A DNA stretch of 6,564 nucleotides from DAOTVC01 sp034437215 (lineage in GTDB: Bacteria; Chloroflexota; Anaerolineae; B4-G1; SLSP01), in contig DAOTVC010000127.1 in the NCBI GenBank assembly GCA_034437215.1, positions 1 through 6,564 of the forward strand, written 5' to 3'. Shown in pieces: positions 1 to 6,564 of the stretch; the first letter of the stretch is position 1, and each line of letters begins with the position of its first letter. The position numbers and the translations under genes were made by a program. The notes under the pieces were generated by a model that saw only the letters and a program-made list of their open reading frames with translations, did no database searches and was not told the origin of the DNA.

Positions 1-13
1 CACCTCTTCCTCT

Positions 14-21
14 GGGGGGAG
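14..21 (+). promoter_or_regulatory. Ribosome binding site for the DUF4012 gene
   Basis: The purine run GGGGGGAG ends four bases before the GTG at 26 and supports that codon as the start. This matters because the frame stays open upstream to the window edge. A TAG at 24-26, in another frame, overlaps the first base of the GTG. An upstream gene may therefore end there and be translationally coupled, but only eight codons of it would be visible. Confidence 0.5.
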
Positions 22-25
22 CATA

Positions 26-1951
26 GTGCGTTGGTCGAGCCGCGCCCTGCTTCTGCTGGGCCTGGTCTTCGTGATCGTCTGGATGGGGCAGGTGGTGAGC
101 GCTACGCTCTCGCTGCTGGGCCATCTGCGGGCGGCGCAGGCGCTCCGCGAGGAGGATCCGATGACCGTGCTGCGAAGCGACCCCCGGCGCGTGGAGGAGC
201 TTCTCTACGGCGTGCGCGGGGACGTGGTTACGCTGCGCCGCAACGTCGGTCCCCTGACGTCCCTGGGACCGGCCTTCGGCTGGGTGCCCAAGGTCGGGCC
301 GCTTCTGGCCGAGTCGGAGGCGCTGTTGGAGATGGCGGACGGGCTCACGGAGGCCGGTGTGCTGCTCTGGGAGGGGGGCGCGCCGCTGCTGGAGGCCTGG
401 AGCAGCGGCTCTCTCTCCATCGAGGGGGCAGCCGCGGCCCTGGCTGCTGCACAGCCCCAGTTCGAGGCGGCGCAGGCCCCCGTGGAGCGCGCGCTCGAGG
501 CACAGGCGAGCGTGGATCTCGCTGCCCTGCCGCAGCGCTTGCGGTCGCCCCTGGCGCAGTTGGAGGAGCTGCTCCCGCTGCTCGCCGACGGGCTGGCCTT
601 CGCCGACGTCGCGCCGGAGCTGCTGGGGATGCAGACGCCGAAGACCTATCTCGTCTTGGCGTTGAACGAGGACGAGGTGCGCCCCGGCGGCGGCTTTATC
701 ACCGGTGTCGGAGAGATTCGTCTGGATGGCGGTGAGATCGTAAGCATGGACTTCGATGATAGTTACGTAGCCGATGACTTCTCCCTGCCCTATCCCGAAG
801 CCCCCGAACCTCTGCGGAGATTTCTCGGCATCGAGTTGTGGGTCTTCCGGGACAGCAACTGGTCGCCCGACTTCCCGACATCTGCCCGTCAGGCTATAGA
901 GCTCTACCGTCCAGGCCATGAGGTGCAGATCGACGGCGTCGTCGCCATGGATCAGTACGCCGTCCAGCACCTGGTCGCCGTGTTCGGGCCACTGACCCTC
1001 CCCGGCGTCGAGGAGCCCGTCACCCACGCCTCTCTCCTGCGCTACATGCGGGAGGCCTGGGCGCCTGAAGATGGTACTTTAAACCGCGAGTGGTGGCAGC
1101 AGCGAAAGTCCTTCATGGGGGATCTGGCAAAGGCTGCTTTGGCCCGTATGGAGGGAGGTGACCTGGATTGGTACGGATTAGCGACGACGGCTCTCACCTT
1201 GGTGGAGGAGAAGCATCTGCAGGTCTTTTTCGAAGAGCCTCAGGTGGCGGCGCAGCTCACAGAGCGTGGCTGGTCGGGTGAGCTGCGGACGCCGGAGGGG
1301 GATTTCCTGATGGTCGTGGAGGCGAACTTGGGGTACAATAAGGCCTCGGCTCGTCTGCAACGTCGGGCAGAGTACACGGTCGATCTCACCCAGTCCCCGC
1401 CTCGGGCGGAGCTCACGCTCACTTATACCCATACCACGCAGACCGACTACCCCTGTGCCCCCGAGATACGCTATGATCCCTCCTACGAGCAGATGATTGA
1501 CCGTTGTCATTGGGGCTACCTACGTATCTACACCCCCCGCGGAAGCGAGCTGTTGGAGGCCAGCCGGCACTTCATCCCGGCCGAATCGGTCTGGATAGGA
1601 GAGCCGTGGGAGGGGGAGGCGCATGTTCTGGAGGGCTATCCCGGCTATACGGTCTTCGAGCAGGCCTTTCTGTTGGCGCCCGGAGAAGAGACGGAACTTC
1701 GTTTTGTCTACGCTTTGTCGGAGGACGTGTTGTATCAGGAAGCGGATGGGACGTGGGTCTATCGCTTGGATTGGCAGAAGCAGGCGGGTTTGGGCGGTGT
1801 TCCCACGAAAGTGACCTTGAACCTTCCCGATAATGTGTTATCGTTGGCCAGGTCGGTTGAGCCGGCAGAAGAATCTAAGGGGCAGCTAGTCTATAAATGG
1901 ATATTGCTTAAAGATGAGATATTGGAAGTGCGATATCGTGTTGGTGAATGA
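26..1951 (+). CDS. DUF4012 domain-containing membrane-anchored protein
   Basis: A 641-residue protein that starts with GTG. Residues 7-32 form one hydrophobic helix, so the rest is probably outside the cytoplasm on a single anchor. Residues 35-200 are Ala/Leu/Glu-rich and look helical. The DUF4012 signature follows: a segment around 206-235 containing NEDEVRPGGGFI (214-225), then RDSNWSPDFPTSA (275-287), then DGVVAMDQYAV (303-313), with NLGYNKA at 434-440. The C-terminal 200 residues look beta-rich. The family is known from Actinobacteria and Chloroflexota, often near exopolysaccharide genes, and its biochemical activity is not established. The layout recalls the LytR-CpsA-Psr phosphotransferases, but that is only my impression. 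The gene lies 55 bases before a GT-C glycosyltransferase with no terminator between, so an operon and a role in surface polymers are inferred. GC falls from about 72% near the 5' end to about 42% in the last 90 bases. Confidence 0.88.
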   Translation: MRWSSRALLLLGLVFVIVWMGQVVSATLSLLGHLRAAQALREEDPMTVLRSDPRRVEELLYGVRGDVVTLRRNVGPLTSLGPAFGWVPKVGPLLAESEALLEMADGLTEAGVLLWEGGAPLLEAWSSGSLSIEGAAAALAAAQPQFEAAQAPVERALEAQASVDLAALPQRLRSPLAQLEELLPLLADGLAFADVAPELLGMQTPKTYLVLALNEDEVRPGGGFITGVGEIRLDGGEIVSMDFDDSYVADDFSLPYPEAPEPLRRFLGIELWVFRDSNWSPDFPTSARQAIELYRPGHEVQIDGVVAMDQYAVQHLVAVFGPLTLPGVEEPVTHASLLRYMREAWAPEDGTLNREWWQQRKSFMGDLAKAALARMEGGDLDWYGLATTALTLVEEKHLQVFFEEPQVAAQLTERGWSGELRTPEGDFLMVVEANLGYNKASARLQRRAEYTVDLTQSPPRAELTLTYTHTTQTDYPCAPEIRYDPSYEQMIDRCHWGYLRIYTPRGSELLEASRHFIPAESVWIGEPWEGEAHVLEGYPGYTVFEQAFLLAPGEETELRFVYALSEDVLYQEADGTWVYRLDWQKQAGLGGVPTKVTLNLPDNVLSLARSVEPAEESKGQLVYKWILLKDEILEVRYRVGE

Positions 1952-2006
1952 GTGGTGCGGTTTACCAACCTCTCCACAATTTTTTCCATCGATGTGAACT
2001 GGGGAA

Positions 2007-3581
2007 ATGGCGGTCCAAGTATTGTTTCATAGATTGTACCATCAGGATGAGCCGGGTGCTATGGCCCGCTCTGCAAGCCGTGTTGTTCAAGCTGTATTGC
2101 TTGCGGTGGCCTTCTTTGGCTTGTACTGTGCTACTCTGGCGCCCACCGTCTTGTGGGCAGATGATGGACATCTCCAGCTGCAGGCCTTCTTGGGTGACTT
2201 GCGCGCCAGTGCAGGGAGTCATCCTCTGTGGACCTGGATGGCCCATCAGTTTACCCGATTGCCCTGGGGAGAGGTAGCCTGGAGAGTGAATCTGGTCTCC
2301 GCTGTGTGGGGGGGGCTGACGGTGGGCCTGCTGTACCTCTTTGTGGTGGAGTCTGGCGTTCGTCCCGATGCAGCTCTACTTGCGGTGGTAGCGTTTGGAG
2401 TTTCCCATACCTTCTGGAGCCACGCTGTCCGTGCGGAGGTCTATACGCTCACGTTGGCCTTCATGGTGCTAGTCGCTTGGCTCGCTCTGCGTTGGTACCG
2501 AACTTCTCACCCATCTTATCTGTGGCTAGCCACCTTCTTTCTGGGTCTAGGCCTTGCTGCTCACGTCAAGATCGTACTCTATGTTCCCGCTCTGCTATGG
2601 TTGGTCTTCAAGAAGAGGCCCTGGAATGCGAAGGTTCTTGCTGGAGCGGTCTTGGCGGGCTTGCTGGGGACGGTGCCCTGGTTGTGGTTGCTCGTGCGGG
2701 ACGCTCAGCAACAGGGGTTTAACCTATCCGAACTCTTTCGCTGGGCCTTTTTCACCTTTGAGGGCTACGACTTTGGGGGCACGATGTTTGACTTTTCCGT
2801 GAGAGGTCTGGCTCGCGATCTGTTCAACCTGCTTGCCTACCTGGCGTTACAGTTCTTCGGTCTGGCGCTGATTGCGGGCTTCTGGGGCTTAGGATTAAGC
2901 TGGAAGAGACTGCGCTGGGAGTTGGCCATCTATCTCTTGCTGCTCTATCTGGGCGTCATGGTCTTCGCCTTCTCTTACCGTGTGGGGGATCAGTATGTCT
3001 TTTACATGCCCAGCTACATTCCCTTTGTCGTCTGGATTGGGTTGGGCTTCGAGGCCATCCTTGCCAGAGTTCGACCCAAGCAGTGGTGGCAGGTTGTCGG
3101 ACTTCTCTTGCTGCTTGTCGGTATGCCGATTGGGGTCTATCGCCTGGCCCCCGAACTCGTAGCGCAAGGGGTTACCTTCCGTGATACCCGCCATGTGCCG
3201 GGTCCAAAGGGTAAGTATTTTTTCTTGTGGCCCCCGAAAAACGGATATCAGGACGCGCGCAATTATGCGGAGAGCGTGTTGGAGCCTCTGCCACCCAATA
3301 CCTTGCTATTAGCCGAGCCTGTTTTGAGCAGTCCGGTGACCTATCTCCAGGTCGTAGAGGGTTTACGTCCCGATGTCACAGTTCGTTACTGCTGCTGGGA
3401 CATAGAGCAGACGTTATCGGCGGTCGGGGACCGTCCTATCGCTATCATCAAAACATATCCGGACCTGGACGCGTTCAACTGGCTGCGTGAGAAGTACGAG
3501 CTGCAGCCTTACGATAAATTTTACTTGTTGCGAGATTTACCTTCCTTGACCTACTTTGTGACTTTAGGAGATCAACTATGA
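2007..3581 (+). CDS. DUF2723 family GT-C type membrane glycosyltransferase
   Basis: A protein of 524 residues with about ten predicted membrane helices between residues 25 and 380 and a soluble C-terminal part (about 390-524). The N-terminal half matches the DUF2723 pattern, which resembles protein O-mannosyltransferases: TLAPTVLWADDGHL (43-56), with acidic residues D52/D53 in the first outer loop where GT-C enzymes carry their catalytic Asp; LPWGEVAWRVNLVSAVWG (85-102); SHTFWSHAVRAEVYTL (133-148); and AAHVKIVLYVP (184-194). The C-terminal part has the family's usual ARNYAE...LPPNTLLLAEP...TYLQVVEGLRPDVTV pattern (417-459). Such enzymes are expected to move a sugar from a lipid-phosphate carrier to an acceptor outside the membrane; donor and acceptor here are unknown. 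The start is uncertain. The ATG at 2007 has GGGG only two bases upstream, while the ATG at 2061 (Met19) would place the first helix close to the N terminus. The stop overlaps the next start by four bases. Confidence 0.88.
   Translation: MAVQVLFHRLYHQDEPGAMARSASRVVQAVLLAVAFFGLYCATLAPTVLWADDGHLQLQAFLGDLRASAGSHPLWTWMAHQFTRLPWGEVAWRVNLVSAVWGGLTVGLLYLFVVESGVRPDAALLAVVAFGVSHTFWSHAVRAEVYTLTLAFMVLVAWLALRWYRTSHPSYLWLATFFLGLGLAAHVKIVLYVPALLWLVFKKRPWNAKVLAGAVLAGLLGTVPWLWLLVRDAQQQGFNLSELFRWAFFTFEGYDFGGTMFDFSVRGLARDLFNLLAYLALQFFGLALIAGFWGLGLSWKRLRWELAIYLLLLYLGVMVFAFSYRVGDQYVFYMPSYIPFVVWIGLGFEAILARVRPKQWWQVVGLLLLLVGMPIGVYRLAPELVAQGVTFRDTRHVPGPKGKYFFLWPPKNGYQDARNYAESVLEPLPPNTLLLAEPVLSSPVTYLQVVEGLRPDVTVRYCCWDIEQTLSAVGDRPIAIIKTYPDLDAFNWLREKYELQPYDKFYLLRDLPSLTYFVTLGDQL
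3566..3570 (+). promoter_or_regulatory. Ribosome binding site for the secreted hydrolase
   Basis: AGGAG lies seven bases before the ATG at 3578, within the last codons of the glycosyltransferase gene. With the ATGA overlap at 3578-3581 it fixes the start and points to translational coupling of the two genes. Confidence 0.75.
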
Positions 3582-4849
3582 GAATCCAAGGACGTCTGTT
3601 CAAGATCGTGTTGGTCGTGAGTGGGGCATTGATACTTCTGGGGAGCATCCTTGCCTCGAGCAACAACGAGGTAGTTCGAGGAGAGGCTCATGCTTTCTCA
3701 GGTGCATTGTTACATGAGACGGATGGTTCCCTGACCGTGGATGCGCTCACCTACACAGTGCATCTGCCTCTCGTGGTTCGAGACTACGGTCCTCGGAGTT
3801 CGCGCCTGGGCTACTGTGCGACGAGGGGAGCCACGCGTTTCCCCAGTGCCCGCGCTCTTTCTGCTGGTTGGTATGTGAATTTCAACACATCCTCTTCTCC
3901 TGACCTCTCGCTGGGTCTGGAGTACGTTCAAACCGTGCGCTTACATCAGTTGACGACCTGTTTGCGGGATCATGGCCAATATTTACGGGATCGTACGGCG
4001 TGTCCCTACGTACAGCCTTACGCCTATACGCTGAACAGCCCTTCTACGCCTCAAGAGATAGTTGAGATCGCTCAGGCGCGTCCGGGCTCTCTGTGGTTGC
4101 TGGGGAATGAGATCGATCGTTACGATTGGGGTGGAACCAACCCCTATAACCCTGATCTCTGGGGTGATCCATATACGGGCCATCAGGACGAGATGTTGCC
4201 CGAAGTCTATGCTTGGGCTTACCACGATCTGTACTATCTGATCAAGGGTGCGGATCCGACGGCGAAGGTCGCTAATGGTAGTATCATTCAAGCTACGCCT
4301 GTACGTATTCAGTATATGACAAAAGTCTGGAACGCGTACGCAGCAAGGTATGGTGAGAATATGCCTGTGGATGTTTGGAATATTCACAACTTCATTCTCA
4401 AGGAAGCATGTGATGACTATGGGGCTGACGTTCCGCCTGGATACAATGGCTGCTATGGTCGTGATTATGCGGACTACAAGCATGATGATATGGAGATCTT
4501 TGATACTCAGATACGGTATTTCCGACAGTGGATGAAAAACCGCGGGCAACAGAATAAGCCTTTGATTGTCTCTGAATATGGGATTCTGTATGAACATGCG
4601 GGATTGGAGAACCGTGAACGGGTAAAAACCTTCATGCTCGGCACCTTTGATTACTTTATGAATACCAAGGACTGTGATCTGGGATATCTGGCCGATGATT
4701 GTCGCCTTGTACAGCGTTGGGCCTGGTACAGTTTGGATGATACGCGATTTAATCGATATGCTTATCTAATTAATCCAGATACAGGGGGGCTGACCTACCT
4801 AGGGCATGCCTATGCAGACTATGCCAAACAGCATTTGGACGTGAAGTAG
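3578..4849 (+). CDS. Secreted glycoside hydrolase-like protein, clan GH-A TIM-barrel type
   Basis: A 423-residue protein. Residues 8-26 form a hydrophobic signal peptide or anchor. A low-complexity stretch follows, holding the segment HLPLVVR (62-68), and then a domain from about residue 95 to the end. The order of motifs fits a clan GH-A (beta/alpha)8 barrel: GWYVNF (97-102) as the first strand, LWLLGNEID (172-180) with E178 as candidate acid/base, VDVWNIHNF (264-272), PLIVSEYG (328-335) with E333 as candidate nucleophile, and QRWAWYS (379-385) as the last strand with its Trp. Cysteines at 80, 128, 142, 278, 292, 366 and 375 suggest disulfides outside the cell. I cannot assign a GH family; GH39- or GH5-like is possible, and the substrate is unknown. 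Translation is coupled to the glycosyltransferase upstream, so a role in trimming or remodelling the same surface glycan is inferred. Loss of activity cannot be excluded, but both Glu are present. Confidence 0.8.
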   Translation: MRIQGRLFKIVLVVSGALILLGSILASSNNEVVRGEAHAFSGALLHETDGSLTVDALTYTVHLPLVVRDYGPRSSRLGYCATRGATRFPSARALSAGWYVNFNTSSSPDLSLGLEYVQTVRLHQLTTCLRDHGQYLRDRTACPYVQPYAYTLNSPSTPQEIVEIAQARPGSLWLLGNEIDRYDWGGTNPYNPDLWGDPYTGHQDEMLPEVYAWAYHDLYYLIKGADPTAKVANGSIIQATPVRIQYMTKVWNAYAARYGENMPVDVWNIHNFILKEACDDYGADVPPGYNGCYGRDYADYKHDDMEIFDTQIRYFRQWMKNRGQQNKPLIVSEYGILYEHAGLENRERVKTFMLGTFDYFMNTKDCDLGYLADDCRLVQRWAWYSLDDTRFNRYAYLINPDTGGLTYLGHAYADYAKQHLDVK

Positions 4850-4900
4850 CGGCTTCTGGAGAGATTTATCCAGGCTGTCGTACTCGATGAAATTTTTAAG

Positions 4901-4932
4901 AAACACTCATCCATTTACTTGGATGAGTGTTT
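4901..4932 (+). terminator. Perfect 12-bp stem hairpin, probable terminator of the three-gene unit
   Basis: AAACACTCATCC (4901-4912) and GGATGAGTGTTT (4921-4932) are perfect inverted repeats around an eight-base loop, 51 bases after the stop of the hydrolase gene. The position between this gene and the next promoter fits a transcription end. The right arm ends in TTT, but no longer T run follows. It is therefore not a textbook rho-independent terminator, and could instead be an mRNA 3' stabilising stem or a protein site. Confidence 0.6.
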
Positions 4933-4939
4933 GACAATC

Positions 4940-4951
4940 TATAGTACTATA
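4940..4951. repeat. 12-base perfect palindrome TATAGTACTATA
   Basis: A self-complementary AT-rich sequence eight bases past the hairpin and about 105 bases upstream of the -35 box of the next gene. It could be an operator half-site pair or simply chance in an AT-rich gap. No second copy was seen in the window. The rest of the gap (about 4952-5055) shows no gene, RNA or strong repeat. Confidence 0.35.
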
Positions 4952-5055
4952 AAAACCCATCGTGGCACGGGTATCTTCTTTGTCGATTTCATCTCTGCTG
5001 TACCCTTCAATAATCCTCTTTCAAGGTTAATCTCGACCCTCTGCGCCTACTGCTG

Positions 5056-5084
5056 TTGACTCGTTCTAACGGTTCTGTTATACT
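5056..5084 (+). promoter_or_regulatory. Sigma70-type promoter with extended -10
   Basis: The -35 box TTGACT (5056-5061) and the -10 box TATACT (5079-5084) are separated by exactly 17 bases, and TGT at 5076-5078 gives the extended -10 TGn motif. Each hexamer differs from consensus by one base. Transcription would begin near 5091, leaving a leader of about 30 bases before the start codon. The promoter separates the last gene from the upstream unit. Confidence 0.78.
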
Positions 5085-5113
5085 GAGCTATATAAGTTAG
5101 ATATCGGTTAATG

Positions 5114-5118
5114 GGAGG
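5114..5118 (+). promoter_or_regulatory. Ribosome binding site choosing among three stacked start codons
   Basis: GGAGG lies two bases from the GTG at 5121, five from the ATG at 5124 and eight from the ATG at 5127. The spacing argues against the GTG and for one of the two ATG codons. The choice changes the signal peptide by only one or two Met. Confidence 0.7.
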
Positions 5119-5123
5119 TTGTG

Positions 5124-6131
5124 ATGATGTCGCGAACCTTGCTGAAGTCAGCGTATGTACTGTTGTGGCTAGCGTTGGGATGGGTGGTATTTGTCGGGAC
5201 CTTGCAGGGGCAGGCGCTGTCTCCTACTCCGTCTAGGGCACCGAATGTTCAAAATGCGTTGGACAGTGCTGGGGAAACGTGGATAGAGCCCCGAGGGCTG
5301 AATATCGTGGATCTCGTAGGACGAGTCCCAGAGCACTATCTCAAGAACAGCATTCTCTCCTACACTCCTGGGTACGGCATCCTACAATATCAGTCCGGCA
5401 CTCGCTTGGGTGCCACCGTAGTCGTCACTGCGTCTGTTTATCCCCGGTACGTTGTGGATGGGGCCTGGTCAGGGTCGATGTTCGGATGCCTGGGGCAGCC
5501 GGCAAAGATCGACCAGTGGGGCAGCGTCTCGCCTGCTGCGCGTCTACGCATCTATCACGGTGACAATGACGTAACCCGTGAGATTGATATCTATACTCAC
5601 GTGCCGGCGGGTCAGCGACTCCCTATACGTAATCCCCGCGAGTCCGAGCAACAGAATCAGTATCGTTACTGGGAGACCCCTCTCACATCCACAAAGGATC
5701 GTTTCTCTGCCGCTGGGGAGCTGCAGCTGCCTGCAAACATGGGCTGTGAGTTGATTATGTCCTTCAAGAACTATCGCCACTTGACCGCCGTCTTCGTATT
5801 GGAGGACCGGTCGCAGATCAACGTGGAGGTACTTGGAGATGAGAGCTTCACCTTCCACTCCTACGTCGGTGTGGGGTACGCGGGGGTGTTGCAACCCCTG
5901 GTCGACCAGCTGCGATCGCGCTTTGGGGGGCGTCATGAGCGGTTTGACCTGAATGTGCCTGCAGGGGCTGACTACTTCCTGCTAAACTTTCCTCCCATGC
6001 CGGTGGATCCTTACACACAGTTTCCGGCAATCCTTACGGGAACGTGGATCGCCGGGTTGGAGGCACCTACCGCTTCAACGCCAGCGGAGGACTTTCCGTC
6101 GATCACGTCAACTCCATGGGGCTGCCGTTGA
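5124..6131 (+). CDS. Secreted protein of unknown family, N-terminal part, frameshifted
   Basis: Residues 1-31 are a signal peptide (SRTLLKSAY, then a long hydrophobic core, then a GQA site at 29-31), so export is likely. The mature part is rich in beta-prone segments, for example LGATVVVTASVYPRYVV (95-111) and LTAVFVLEDRSQINVEVLG (220-238), with Cys at 122 and 208. I recognise no domain and no catalytic motif. The reading frame is credible to about position 6020-6058. After that the last 24 or so codons before the TGA at 6129 look like the wrong phase of a gene that continues downstream. The true protein is probably the fusion of this part with the segment at 6059-6564, at least 480 residues. 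The gene has its own promoter and is not part of the upstream operon. Its role is unknown; surface exposure is inferred from the signal peptide and the LPLV-x-R segment in its other half. Confidence 0.7.
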   Translation: MMSRTLLKSAYVLLWLALGWVVFVGTLQGQALSPTPSRAPNVQNALDSAGETWIEPRGLNIVDLVGRVPEHYLKNSILSYTPGYGILQYQSGTRLGATVVVTASVYPRYVVDGAWSGSMFGCLGQPAKIDQWGSVSPAARLRIYHGDNDVTREIDIYTHVPAGQRLPIRNPRESEQQNQYRYWETPLTSTKDRFSAAGELQLPANMGCELIMSFKNYRHLTAVFVLEDRSQINVEVLGDESFTFHSYVGVGYAGVLQPLVDQLRSRFGGRHERFDLNVPAGADYFLLNFPPMPVDPYTQFPAILTGTWIAGLEAPTASTPAEDFPSITSTPWGCR

Positions 6132-6564
6132 TCGGTCACTGGAAGGACATGGATCTCTCCGGTAGTGACTCCTATCTGCCTTATATGCGGGGAGGACTGA
6201 GCCTCGCCGCTCCTGAATATTTCGTCCCGGCGGGGGTGGCCTACGATCCCTGTATGGTGTCGGGTAACTGTAGTACTGCCCTGCTGGACAAAATTTTCAA
6301 TACCTCGATGAAGTTGCAGGTCATCTATTTGAAGGTTGAGCGCACCGGGTGTGAACTGAGTCGGGTGCCTCTGCGTATGACAGGGCCTACGTGGTCTGTA
6401 TCACAGGCCTCTCAAAACCTCACCGCAGAAGTAAGATCTGTGGAGGAAGCGGACAACGCTGTGCATCGAGTCTTCTTGCCTTTGGTGCTCAGAGCTTACT
6501 GTGCGGTTCTTCCTCCCGATGATCCAACCGGTTGTCCCTGCGGTTGGTTGACAGAGGATGGACG
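6059..6564 (+). CDS. C-terminal part of the same secreted protein, in a shifted frame, cut by the window end
   Basis: An open frame without a stop from 5972 to the window end; it reads as protein from about 6059 (GGTYRFNASGGLSVDH and on). It has no convincing start codon or ribosome site of its own: an ATG at 6116 lacks a Shine-Dalgarno sequence. In the overlap 6059-6127, third-codon-position GC is higher in this frame (18 of 23) than in the upstream frame (14 of 24), so this frame is the coding one there. It holds several Cys, FLPLVLR (6473-6493), then AYC and a Cys-rich end (TGCPCGW). A single missing base in the sequence would join it to the upstream part. It could be a sequencing or assembly error or a real pseudogene. 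No domain is recognised. Confidence 0.65.

Noticed and set aside
31..735. A 234-codon open frame on the + strand overlapping the DUF4012 gene
   Set aside because: The Gly/Ala/Arg-rich translation is typical of the wrong phase of a GC-rich gene. The overlapping frame has the family motifs.
1178..1510. A 110-codon open frame on the - strand inside the DUF4012 gene
   Set aside because: Antisense shadow of a recognised coding region, with no ribosome site or domain.
3983..4597. A 204-codon open frame on the - strand inside the hydrolase gene
   Set aside because: It lies wholly opposite a gene with clear family motifs and a strong ribosome site. The translation is rich in Ile/Arg/Thr with no recognisable domain.
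4931..4953. TTGACA followed by TATAAA as a second promoter
   Set aside because: The spacer is only 11 bases and the TTGACA is partly inside the hairpin stem. The box pair at 5056-5084 is far better.
5111..5236. Short frame from the ATG at 5111 (about 40 codons)
   Set aside because: Its ATG lies before the ribosome site and the frame overlaps the signal peptide of the secreted protein. The translation has no features.
6115..6120. Programmed -1 frameshift at TGG GGC
   Set aside because: The site is not a slippery heptamer, and codon third-position bias shows that the downstream frame is already the coding one before this point.

Overview
The window most resembles a member of the Chloroflexota (Anaerolineae-like or a relative). 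This is inferred from gene content and not from a marker gene. It holds a DUF4012 membrane-anchored protein, a DUF2723-type GT-C glycosyltransferase, and two secreted proteins that each carry a short 'LPLV-x-R' segment, which I remember as frequent in secreted Chloroflexota proteins. All genes are on the + strand. No tRNA, rRNA, CRISPR array or insertion sequence is visible.

Layout. (1) 26-1951 encodes a 641-residue DUF4012-type protein with one N-terminal membrane anchor. (2) After a 55-base gap with no terminator, 2007-3581 encodes a polytopic DUF2723/GT-C membrane protein. (3) Its stop overlaps by 4 bases (ATGA) the start of 3578-4849, an exported protein with a TIM-barrel glycoside hydrolase (clan GH-A-like) signature. 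These three genes look like one transcription unit that begins upstream of the window. (4) The gap 4850-5120 holds a perfect 12-bp stem hairpin (probable terminator), a 12-base AT-rich palindrome, and a near-consensus sigma70-type promoter with an extended -10. (5) That promoter drives a separate gene from 5124 for a large secreted protein of unknown family. Its reading frame is broken between about 5972 and 6129, most likely 6020-6058. It resumes in another frame and runs off the window end at 6564.

How the genes may work together (inference): a cell-surface glycan locus. The GT-C protein would transfer a sugar from a lipid carrier on the outer face of the membrane. The DUF4012 protein, a family often met near exopolysaccharide genes, would act on or attach envelope polymer. 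The co-translated secreted hydrolase would trim or remodel the glycan. The last gene is a separately transcribed secreted protein that shares the LPLV-x-R segment with the hydrolase.

Base composition changes inside the window. The 5' part of the first gene reaches about 72% GC, its last 90 bases are about 42%, and the later genes sit at roughly 45-60% in the stretches I counted.
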